The notes beneath the pieces are model-generated. The model searched no databases and had not been told where the DNA came from. It saw only the letters and a list, made by a program, of their open reading frames with translations. From the NCBI RefSeq assembly GCF_040712315.1, contig NC_134023.1:69476757-69540756 (forward strand): a stretch of 64,000 nucleotides of DNA, read 5' to 3'. This DNA comes from Castanea sativa. Its lineage: Eukaryota > Streptophyta > Magnoliopsida > Fagales > Fagaceae. Below, in pieces: positions 23,816 to 41,124 of the stretch (position 1 is the first letter of the stretch; each line of letters starts with the position of its first letter). The translations under genes and the position numbers were made by a program.

Positions 23816-24445
23816 GTACAAGTGAGAAATGAGAGATGAGAGATTAAAATTACCGGTTTTAGTGAGCAATACTCGAGTATAAGAGACACGAGTACTAATC
23901 TGGATTCCCATCACTTGTTCCCGGACAATCCAGATTGGTGCAAAATTGCAATCCAGATTAGTACTCGCATTTCATATACTCGAGTACTTTGAAAAATACC
24001 CGAGCTAATGAAACTCGAGTACTAATCTGGATTGCCATCACATGTACCGGACAATCCAGATTGGTACAAAATTGCAATCCAGATTAGTACTCGAGTTTCA
24101 AGTACTCGGGTATTATTCAAGGTACTCGAGTACATGAAACTCCAGTATCAATCTGGATTATCCAACCACAGCCTGTCGGACAATCCAGATTGGTACCCGA
24201 GTTTAGTGGGCTCGGGGACCAAATCATACAGTACTCGAGTTCGACATACTCGAGTACTGGATGAATTTTTTAAAAATAGAAATTCCATGCTGGCATGCCA
24301 CGGTGGAAGTGTAAAATCCAGTACTCGAGTTCACCAAACTCGAGTACTGGAAAAAGTGGTACATCCTGAATTAGTTCCGAAACAGTGTTTTCTGCCTAAA
24401 TTTTTTTAAAAATGATGGTATTGGGCCGATTTCGCCTGCTTACCT

Positions 24446-26460
24446 TCCATGGGCTTAACAAATAGTCCAAGCCCACTTACAAAAGTTTCTCCAAACCACA
24501 ATTCTCATACTCTTTCCCTTGGGTTTTCCATATGGACTTGGAAAATCTAGCGAAAAGTGAAAAAGATGATTATTTGGGCTTAGGCCCAAATATGCCCAAG
24601 GCCTCACAAATCCCTTACCACCATCAAAAGCCATAGATCTGAGCCATCGAGCAATCCAAGCCTCCCTTCGTACTTGTGAGTTTTCTTCAGTCCCTTCGCA
24701 AAACCAATCCAATCTCCATCCTCGACCTCACGCGCATCTTAAAATTTTTAACTGTCAATACATGTCCTACACGCGCCGCCTAAGATTCGTCGTCCACTGG
24801 TGGTGATTCGAGAAACCAAAGCCACAGATCTCTTCATTGGACTCCGATATGCAAACCCAAGACTCTGGCCTCCATCGTCTCTGTCATGCACCTCCACGTG
24901 TAGCATGCAATTTGACCGTCGAGTCACTACCTTTTTCCTACTCCGATTTCGACGACTATGGCCTGAAGGTTTGCTTCTGCTTCTGTTTTTTGAAAACACA
25001 AATTGCTTATTTTCTAGCCCTTAGATCATTTTATTTCAACGTGTCATTCATCCATTTTAAAATGGGAAAATATTGCAGATTTCCAAACTGAGGTGATCCT
25101 TTCCCATAAAAAATTAGTCCCAAACCATCTACAAAAGTATGTACTTCAGAGTAACCATACCAGCTTAGTCTTCTAAAATTTAAAAAAAAAAATGCTCAAT
25201 TTTGTACATTTTAACTCAAAAATGACTCACACCAGTCTTTGTAAAAATGTCTAAATATACACAATGGTCTTGTAAATAAACAGTAATCATACATATATAT
25301 ACAGTTACTGTTCATCGTGTGAATAATTTTTTAATTCTTTTTTCTCTCTCCTCACTTTCCTTTTCTCATTTTCTTTCTCAACTCACTATCACAGATACTC
25401 TTCACAGTGTTGAAGAAATAAATATTTTATTTGAATAAATATGCATAACGTGGGTGTTTTATAAAAATAAGCATATAAAATAGAAAAAGTAAGTTTTAAA
25501 AGTGCAAAATAGTTATAAAAATAAGTGTGTAAAATAGAAAAAGTAAGTTTAAGAAGCACAAAATAAAATAAATAAATAAATTTTGAGCATATTGATGTGA
25601 ATGCTCTAGCATTCTTACCAAATGTGCTACGACTTCAACTACTCAACAATCTCGTGGCGTCTAAGAATTAGTTGAGCTTTTGTGTTGTATTGAAGGTGCT
25701 AAGTAATGCACCTATCAAAAATTGCCAAGAATTCTACCCACTATCTGGGTTGCACCAACACAGCATTTTTGGCGATGTGTCGGTGTCCGACATGTGTCAG
25801 TGTCCGACATGTGTTGGACACCAGAATCGGTACAATTCGTCGGACTCCGATGTCCGACCAATGTTTGGTTTTTTTTTTTTTTTTTTTTTCCTTCTCCAAC
25901 ATGGCGCCGACGCGGCTTCAACACGTCCAACACGCCAGCACTGAAAAAAAAAAAAAAAAAAAAAAAAGGGAAAATCACAGATTTTGATAGATGGACTTAC
26001 CAATACCGTTGATTTCATGATATACCCTAAAACAAAAGTCTGAGAACTCATTTTCCCGAAACTCACATCTCAAGCTCTCACTTCTTAGTTCTTAACCCAT
26101 CCACCCTCCCTCTAATCTCCACCCGCTGTGCCGCTGCCCTCTATCCCTCGCCGGAGCTAGATCGGGCCGATCGGTGAGCTCCATAGACGTCGACGCCGTC
26201 CCTGTCCCTTCCGATCTCTCTCTCTCTTGGCGTGGACAACTCAGGTCCGACCTCTTTTTAAGCTTCTCTCTAGTGGGACTAATTAAGTCCATTATTTATT
26301 TTCATGCGATCAAGATGACCAAAAATTACTTTAATATAGAGCAAGAATGATTATCGGTTTAAGAATTTTGTTTTTTAAATTTTCAAATGGATTAGGAACG
26401 AAACATCAAAATCAAACTTCCAATAATTTAATTTTGGTCCTACATTAACAATATAGGGAG
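24446..26460. other. intergenic: GH1 array flank and dispersed repeats
   Basis: 24450-24600 (aagcccacttacaaaagttt, cttgggttttccatatggac) matches 43100-43250 and 55800-55910, the 3' flanks of other GH1 copies. About 25170-25570 resembles 59985-60300, a dispersed AT-rich repeat containing 'cagttactgttcat'. 25610-25710 (gctacgacttcaactactca) recurs at about 32760, 43745 and 58070 and marks the unit border. 25946-25968 is poly-A. 26050-26280 is a GC-rich island. No convincing gene. Confidence 0.65.
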
Positions 26461-26492
26461 TTGGAGAGAGTACAGTGCAATCTAAAAGTCAT

Positions 26493-26773
26493 TAATTTGT
26501 TCTTCTACCTTTTGGCTTTGGCCTCTGTTTTTGTTTGCATTGAAGGTCTCAACCGGAGTGATATTCCGAATGGTATAGTGCTAGTTTTAACATTAATTTG
26601 TACACATATATGTCCTACACATGCATATGTATTTCTATGGTTCTCTTGTACTATGCATGTTTGATTTGTAAATATATTTTTTTTCCCTGTATATAGTATG
26701 ATCTATGAAGGGGCTGCATACCAGGATGGCAAAGGTTCTAACATATGGGATACTTTCATTACGATACATCCAG
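26493..26773 (+). pseudogene. GH1 type I relic B (parts of exons 1 and 2)
   Basis: 26493-26580 matches exon 1 of the right-hand type I gene (ttgttcttctacc, gaaggtctcaaccggagtga), but the start codon region and the last third of the exon are gone. 26704-26773 is a full-length 70-bp exon 2 (YEGAAYQDGKGSNIWDTF) whose acceptor is displaced by a few inserted bases. A hAT-like element follows at 26804. No later exons were found, so this is a dead stub left from the duplicated type I copy. Confidence 0.82.
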
Positions 26774-26803
26774 GTCTCAGACTCTCTTTCTCACTCTATT
26801 CAT

Positions 26804-27390
26804 CAGGGATAGAGGTAGCCTTTGACTTAGAGGGGCTTAAAAAATATTAGAACATATACTAGGTATTAATTTTAGCAATTTTGTTCTTTAAAATTACATT
26901 TTGCCCCCTTAATAATATCATTAATTCTTTTAAGAGTGATGTTATAGTCACAAATTTTTCTACAATATTTTAACAAACTATTGAAGTAGCAAATTCTTAT
27001 TGGCTCACATCTAGGCCTACCACTCATACCACTTTTTTACATACTAATAGTCTCTCACTACACTAGCAATTTGTAAAAAAAATTGTAAAAAAATTTGTAA
27101 TTTTAGCTTTTTTCTTCTTTTAAAAGACCATAAAAAATCTAAAAAAATTAGCCCAAAAACAAAAATTCTCAATAGTGAAGCTAAAAAAAAAAAGTTACAT
27201 TTAATCAATCAATTTTACACAAAACAAACAACCCAAACTTTTAAAAAATTTCAAACAAAATAATTATCCCCACCCAACAAAACACATCAAAGTCACACAA
27301 AAAAAAAAAAAAAAAACACCTTAGTAGTTAAGCCAACTCACACAATCAGTAGCAAAGTCGACCCCCCTAACTACCAATCCTAGCTCCGTG
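26804..27390. mobile_element. hAT-like non-autonomous element, copy 1
   Basis: Starts CAGGGATAGAGG and ends near CCTAGCTCCGTG. The interior (tagcaattttgttctttaaaat, cattaattcttttaagagtg) matches 41990-42623, which has a clean 8-bp duplication, and 49200-49805. It lies in the former intron 2 of relic B. An 8-bp duplication is not clear at this copy. Confidence 0.6.
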
Positions 27391-27920
27391 CATCAATGCT
27401 TTCATTGGTACTTGCAATAATTTCATTGTTTTTAAATGTTTGTGGCATATATAATGAATATGAACATGATATAAGTAATGTGTCCTCATCATTGTTCATA
27501 TCATTGGAGGTTGGAATAGCAACAAATGCACGGTATTAGTCGTAGTCTACCAATCCACCAGCCTACTACCAAGGCTGGGAGATTGGTAGAGTACTACTAC
27601 TTTTGGACACAATCAAATGTAGACATTATTGATATATTGAGCATCGAACAACATGATCCATAGAACGGGTTTAGGGTTTAATCTTCATCTAAATCAAAAA
27701 TTGATTGATGTCTTAGTTTGAAAATAAAAAGTTATCATCAAAAGCGAACGTCATAGGTTAAAACTATCTTAAAAAAAAAAAAAAAAAAAAAGATGACTCA
27801 TATATGTATATACGTATATAAGTAAATAAAACAAGAAAATTACGTACGACTATAAATATATGTAAGTGTGCAAATTATACTTTGGTTGGCCGACATATTG
27901 GGAGCTGGAAAAAGTCAGAA
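27391..27920 (+). promoter_or_regulatory. upstream region of type II copy C, TATA at 27851
   Basis: Non-coding. 27510-27680 (ggaatagcaacaaatgc, gattggtagagtac, cttttggacacaatcaaatg) is shared with 44850-44980 upstream of the intact gene at 45169, so it is a duplicated promoter region. TATAAATA at 27851-27858 lies 70 bp before the ATG at 27921. A poly-A tract is at about 27772-27791. Confidence 0.55.
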
Positions 27921-28239
27921 ATGGAAAAACTTAACCATCATCATCATCATCTATTTTGGTATGTGCTGCTTGTTGTGGCCTACTTTTTCTCTTTCACTGA
28001 AAGCATAAGCCGGAGAGATTTTCCAGCTGGTTTCATATTTGGAGGACCCTCAAGTGCTTACCAGGTGCATATGCCACTGCACTAACACTAATATTTTACA
28101 TGCTTTCTACACTAATTCTCTACATTTATGTACACATTTTATGTTTGGGGTTCTCTCAATTTCTATTGGAAGTATGAAGGGGCTGCATTTCAACATGGAA
28201 AAGGGCCTAGCATATGGGATACTTTCACTTGGGAACATC

Positions 28240-28281
<42 letters not shown>

Positions 28282-31246
28282 AGTGAATAAGCAATTCTAT
28301 TTATTGAAGCAAAGCGTAAGGATCCTATCAAGATAAGCTCCTATCAAGATAAGCAACCCAAATGAAATTGATAAGACTAGATCATATTGAAGTTAGATTG
28401 AAGTTAGCAAGGGTTACTCCTATCTCATTTGTAACTGAATGTATTGTACTTATCTAAAACTCTTCTCGTCTGTATCTAATATGCAACTACTGTGTTTTAT
28501 GTAAACGAAAGTAAAGACCACACGTCAATTGGTGTGGAGCACAACATTATTCAAATTATACTTGTTTTGTTACTATTCAATCAAGAGAAATATAAAAATT
28601 TAGTAACAAAATCAAACCAAGCAGCAACTGGTTCTGCAGACTAACCTACAAATGCATCAGAAATTACAACTAACTTCGACTAGTATGTGTGAAGGGCAGA
28701 AATTGGGGTCCTCCGAAGGCTGCATAGTGCTTTGTATTGAAATTTTTTGACTTTTAGACAAGTAGACAATGAGCTCCACAGACCAAAAAAGAATTTCTTC
28801 AGTAAATCAGCTTCATAATCATATTTTACAATTATGGATTTTTTGCTAGATTAGAATCCTCCAAATTGATGGGTGATGAGTAAGGAAAGAACCTAATCCA
28901 CCCAAAGATAGTATATGTTAACCTTTGCGCCCGTGTACTTATATATTCAATAAATAATTAAGCATTAGAATAATGCAAACCCATCCTAAAGGTGAAATTA
29001 TTTGTACCAAGTGTATTACACATTCCTCTCACACAAAAATAAACCTTACATGTAGGTTCTGTACACATGACTGCGTTACTGTAAAAGGAAGAGGTATAGA
29101 GGTATAGTACATGGAGTATAAATGTCTCCTATGTCGTTAACATTTAAGCCAAAGGGATTCTTGTTAATTATTGTTTAATTACAGATTTTCCCTTTTATTT
29201 GTAATCTTATAGGGTCTTCCTTGGCTAAGAAAATGGGCCGTCATACACTTGTGCTTAGTATAGTGCATTTTATAATCACAAGGGGATCAACATATGTGAC
29301 ATAACACTTTTTGTAATTAAAATTGTGGGGAGGGATCCAAAAGCAACACCTCTTCCGGATCATGCCCGAGGAGTGTGCAAGCCTAACAAAGATCCCAGGC
29401 CGGGAAGCCTAATAAAAGCCATACGATGACCCTATATACCTGAGAACATCCCTCGGCTATGGACTTCCCCAAGGAGGCGAGGGGAATCTCATCCTTAGCT
29501 AGGCAACATGAACCAAGGGAAGCGACAACAACCAATCTAGAGAGAGAAGGAAAGAAGCTTCCCAAGTAATCCTCCATCACCTCTGCATTGGATGCCCTGC
29601 AACAACTATGTCAACCGCATTAATGACTAAATGAAACCTAAATAGTGTCAAGACAACTTGTAGCTCACTTAGCACTCTCTCCCCCAAAGGTGGGGTGAGA
29701 CAAGTATCTAAGGGAGATCATTGACCCTCCAGGTGGATGGCCAAGATGAAAAGAAAATCATTATAAAAGGGAGGAGAAACCCTATGAACAAGGATAAAAA
29801 ACCTAGAGATCAGAGAGAATGCTGGCTCAAACTTGTATTCTCCAAAGTGTAATTAGCTTCCTCAGTTGATCAAGGAGACATTTATAGGCTTCCATTTTTC
29901 TTTTCATTAGTTATCTCTTAGTTTCTTTTCATCTGGATCTTTTTCTCTAATTACAGCCCCTTAGATTAGGAGTCCACATATTGGTCCGCTGCACCCATCT
30001 CTATAAATTAATTGTTATGAGTTTGCTACCAAAGCCCAACTTTTTGTTAGTGGGCCTTTTGGTGCACGTTTTTGCCCCACACAAAGATAAAAAATCACTT
30101 TTACTTCTATGTATTACTATAGTTCAATGTATAACAATTCTTAGTGTACCACTTAACTCATAGAGACAATTTTTTGAGAAATTCATGGTGTTGTTACAGA
30201 AAAAATTGCGGGCCATACCATAGGGGATATAGCTGATGATTTTTACTATCGTTTTAAGGTATGGCTAATTCATGTTATAGTATTCTCTTGTTTCTTGCAC
30301 ATCAAAAAGAAAAAAAAGACTATATTGCAGTTGAAACTTGAAATGATGATTTCTTTAGATTACTTATGCTTTTCTTTTATGCATTAAACTAATGAAAAGA
30401 TTAAAAAATGTTTCAGGGGGACACAGCTTTGATGAAAGAAATTGGTTTAGACTTCTTTCGGTTCCCCATCTCATGGACCAGAATACTACCTAGTAACTAA
30501 GAGCATTGCTTAACTCAACCTTTGACATGTTTACTACTAAGAACCTTCAAAAACATGTCATTTTTTTTTGGGGGGGGGGGGGGGGGGAATTATTTATTTG
30601 TTATTGTATTTAAAGAAACATATAGTCCTATTTATAAAGCTTAATTTTGTCCTCAGAGGGAAAAATTAGTGGGGGAGTGAACCAAAAAGGGATCACATTC
30701 TACAATAACCTCAAGGTGGAATTTCCCTCCCTCTCATATGCTTCTCATAAAGCTAATCGTAATTTGTTTCATCAATATAGGCCTCTTCCTAATATTGACT
30801 ATAATTAATTAATCAGGTTTAAAACCTTTCATAACTCAATTCCATTGGGATGTTCCACAAGCCCTTGAAGAGGAGTATGGTAGATTCTTGAGCCAAAACG
30901 TAGTGTATGTTTTGAAGCACACGTTGAATCTATTATGAAATTAGTATATATGCAATCTAATTAATCAACAATGGATAAATCTCCTATAATTAGGGATGAT
31001 TATCGCAACTACGTGGATGTCTGTTTCAAAGAATTTGGTGACAGAGTAAAATATTGGGTTGCACTTAACGAGCCAAATAATTTTACCATTGGGGGCTACG
31101 TAACAGGAATTGATGCACCTGGTCTATGTTCTAACTATATCGAAAATTGCACATATGGGAACTTCGGGACAGAACCCTATATGGTGGGACATAATTTACT
31201 ACCTTCTCATGCAACTACTGTGAAATTATACAAGGAAAAGTATCAG
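27921..31246 (+). pseudogene. GH1 beta-glucosidase copy C, exons 1-7 only
   Basis: Exons: 27921-28064, 28173-28242, 30200-30258, 30417-30492, 30657-30715, 30817-30904 and 30994-31246. Exon 1 encodes MEKLN, five His, a hydrophobic signal peptide and SRRDFPAGFIFGG. Exon 7 keeps the acid/base motif LNEP and [12 protein letters not shown]. Exon 5 is 19 bp shorter than in its sisters, a frameshifting loss between two ctc repeats. After 31580 the match to the sister gene stops 6 bp short of the exon 8 acceptor, and exons 8-13, including the nucleophile TENG exon, are absent. Intron 2 holds a solo LTR. An active enzyme is not possible; a short secreted fragment could be transcribed. Confidence 0.88.
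29324..30081 (+). mobile_element. solo LTR in intron 2 of copy C
   Basis: Begins TGTGGGG and ends CCCCACA, an exact 7-bp inverted match. The sister intron (35220-35260) joins the two flanks (tttttgtaattaaaat, then aaaaatca), so this is an insertion. TATAAAAGG at about 29764 suggests plus orientation. The 5-bp duplication is not exact (aaaat and caaag). Confidence 0.7.
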
Positions 31247-33272
31247 GTATGTGCTTTTAACGATTATCAATTTAGAAAGGATATACCAATTTATAACTCA
31301 CTAATTAATGAGCCATGTGTGTGTGAGACGAACATTATGTTTAGCAATACTGGGGTTGTCCTTTAGATTACAAGGAACACTAGCCTTGGTTGATCTGTGC
31401 TATTAATACCTATAAAACTATCCTAATCCTTCTTAAGAAAAATTGGGATTATCTACTGTGCTTCAATATATATTCTTAACAAGTTAAAAAGAAGGTTCAT
31501 CATATTGCAAAAGTTTTCTTTCAAAATAGAATTTTTTATAGTATATTTTATGGGATAGGATAATCTGAATTTGATTTCAAAATAGACTTTTAGTTTGAAT
31601 ATAATTTAAAATTGTTAAAGTTTAAATGATATGCTTGATCTAAATTAAACAATTTCTAAAGAGAGGTGCTACGTCCACAACATTTTTACAACATTTTTAC
31701 AACAAATCATAGGTGGTTAGTTGTTATTGGTTCAAATTTGAACCTAACACTGAGATTACTTTTTTGCTCCAACAATAACAACCAGTAACATCCTGCCACT
31801 TAGGATTTGTTGTAAAAATGTTGTGGACATATCATTTCTCATTTCTAAATATTATCCCTTAATTTGAGGAATTATATCATAAAAAATTAATTTATCAATT
31901 ATGTGTTCTTAAAATATTAATAATAGACCTTTAGTTGGGGTATAAGTCAAAACACAGTTTTTTTTTAGAAAGAAAACATGGGTTATTGTTTGGGATTAAA
32001 ATTTAGAATTTTTTATAATAGACTTTTAGTTTGAGTAGAATTTAAATTCGTTAAAATTTAAATGATAAAATTTAACCTAAATTAAACAATTATTAAATAT
32101 TATCACTTAATTTGAGAAAATATATCCTAAAAATAATATAAAATTAATTTACTAATTAATGAGAGTAGCCACTTAGCGCAATCATGACTTCTATTAATTA
32201 TTAGTTATACTTTTATTATATAGTATATGATATAGATTAACTGTGGTCAATCTATAACTCAACAATTATTAAACTAATTTTTTATTAATTATTAGGACTT
32301 ATTTCCTCAAATTAAGGGATAAAATTTAAAAAAAATAATTAATTTATGAAAAACTTTATCATTTAAATTCTACTCAAACTAAAAGTCTATTATAATTTTT
32401 TTTAACTTCCCAAGAAAAAAATAAAATAAATAAATTCTAAACTGAAATCTAGAATCCCACACAACCCCTCACGCTTTTTTTCCTCAAGTTGCATCTTAGT
32501 TTTTATTAATTATTTTCAAAAAAAATTATTCTATTAATTGTTGGGATATATTTTATTAATTAGATTAATTTCCTGCTAACTCTACTCTATTCTCCCTTAA
32601 TCCAAACAAGTCACTAAGAATCGAGTAAATTGACAAGCTGGAAACTGTGTCTCATCACTGTTAGAAATCAACACCGCCTCTCTTGACTGTAGAAATCTCT
32701 CGTTGAAGAAATAACTATCAACCACAAGTTTATAAAACTAACATTCTTGATACCAAATATGCTACGACTTCAACTACTCTACAATCACGTGCTGTCTTAG
32801 AATTACCTGAGCTTTTGTGTTGTAAAGGTGCTAAATAATGCACCTAACATTTTTACTTTTATTTTTCACTTCATCTTGCAGCCCCAGGCTGCTTGAGAAT
32901 TTCGTTTTTTTGGGCTCCAAATATAAATAAATTAGTTATAAAAAATGTCAAGAATTCTACTTCTGCCCACTAAATGGTGGGACTAATTAAGTCCTTAATT
33001 TATTAAGTCATGTGATCAAGCTGTCCAAAAATTACTTTAATATAGAGCAAGAATGAAAATCGGTTTAAAATTTTCTTTTTTGAATTTTTAAATGGATTGG
33101 AAACGAAACATCAAAATCACTTTTGATTGAGTTAGATTTTAATTGACTTAATATATATGTAAGTGAATCAAATTTCCAATAATTTGATTTGGTCCATCAC
33201 CTAATCGATATGACTAACCTACATGGTATAGAAAATTGGAGAGAGTACAGCACGTGTAACCAAAAGTCATAC
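31247..33272. other. scar between copy C and the next unit
   Basis: 31247-31580 is intron 7 sequence of copy C. From 31580 to about 32400 come AT-rich repeat arms: one near 31585-31870, a direct copy at about 32020-32130 and an inverted copy at about 32290-32400, sharing gacttttagtttga and aaattaaacaatt. A MITE lies at 31661-31840. From about 32740 the unit border sequence (gctacgacttcaactactc) resumes, followed by the type I promoter region (32980-33260). No gene. Confidence 0.65.
31661..31840. mobile_element. MITE, 180 bp, 9-bp duplication
   Basis: GAGAGGTGCTACGTCC...GGACATATCATTTCTC, flanked by atttctaaa at 31652-31660 and 31841-31849. The TIRs run about 25 bp (tccacaacatttttacaac). The 9-bp duplication suggests mobilisation by Mutator-type transposase. 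Sister copies are at 37153 and 55975. Confidence 0.85.
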
Positions 33273-33437
33273 ATGGAAATTCATCATCATCACAAATTTG
33301 CTCTTCTACCTTGTGGCCTTGGCCTATGTTTTTTTCTTGAATTGAAGGTCTCAACCAGAGTGATTTTCCGAATGGTATAGTGCCAGTATGGCAAAGGATC
33401 TTTATCATATGGGATACTTTCACACCGATACATCCAT
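33273..33437 (+). pseudogene. GH1 type I relic C0 (exon 1 fused to exon 2)
   Basis: The ATG at 33273 starts MEIHHHHKF, but the frame is shifted relative to the right-hand type I gene. At about 33385 the sequence jumps from exon 1 (ttttccgaatggtatagtgc) straight into the middle of exon 2 (atggcaaaggatc...catatgggatactttcac). The end of exon 1, intron 1 and the start of exon 2 are deleted. Nothing downstream until the next type II gene. A non-functional stub. Confidence 0.8.
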
Positions 33438-33784
33438 ATCTCAGACTCTCTTTCTCACTCTCTAAATCAATGTTTTCGTTGGTACTTGCATTAATTATTT
33501 GCTATCTTGTTTTATTATACACGTTCAATTTTATTTTCACAAATGCTTATTTTAGGAAATTTTATTTTATGACGCTCGCTTCTAATAATAATTTTTTTTT
33601 TTTAAATGTTTATGTGGCCTAATGTGGTAGCGCATAATAAAATGGAGTTTGGGTTGTCTAGATCACTTTGCTCAATATATATAAAAGTGTGAAGATTACT
33701 TGCAAGTTTAAACAAATGACTTTTAGCCGATAAAAAACAAGAAAATTATGTACACTGAGAATGATTGTACTGTAATTTCACGAT

Positions 33785-33790
33785 TATAAA
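33785..33790 (+). promoter_or_regulatory. TATA box of GH1 copy D
   Basis: TATAAA in cgattataaatgtaagtg, 66 bp before the ATG at 33851. The context is shared with copies C (27851) and E (45100). The stretch 33438-33850 is otherwise non-coding type II promoter sequence. Confidence 0.55.
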
Positions 33791-33850
33791 TGTAAGTGTG
33801 CCAATTATACTTTGGTTGGCTGACACTTTGGGAGCTCGAGAAAGTCAGAA

Positions 33851-41124
<7,274 letters not shown>

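Larger units (their letters stand above)
18738..24436 (-). mobile_element. Mutator-like element, 5.7 kb, carrying a PMD gene
   Basis: Both ends share inverted repeats of roughly 280 bp: aatcggcccaataccatcat, then ttaggcagaaaacactgttt, then several gtactcgagt palindromes. The element is bounded by an exact 9-bp duplication, tgcttacct, at 18729-18737 and 24437-24445. Inside is a five-exon PMD gene on the minus strand (19706-21770) and nothing resembling a MULE transposase, so movement would need help in trans. PMD-carrying Mutator-like elements are known in plants. 21780-23530 is AT-rich with no recognisable gene; 23631-23815 holds a 71-bp minisatellite. Confidence 0.88.

Noticed and set aside
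23546..23914. Pro-rich minus-strand frames (122 and 105 codons)
   Set aside because: Both are frames of one 71-bp minisatellite and have no domain; repeat composition explains them.
18830..24360. Regular CTCGAG repeats as a CRISPR array
   Set aside because: Repeats are palindromic parts of transposon inverted ends in a plant genome, spacers are not uniform, no cas genes.
25672..26066. Five overlapping frames around 25.7-26.0 kb
   Set aside because: They run through poly-A and poly-T tracts and overlap in nearly all frames; no conservation or domain.
30541..30600. Homopolymer G/T runs (also 49159, 51729, 54347, 63040)
   Set aside because: Simple homopolymers at non-homologous places; may be slippage or assembly noise, not features.
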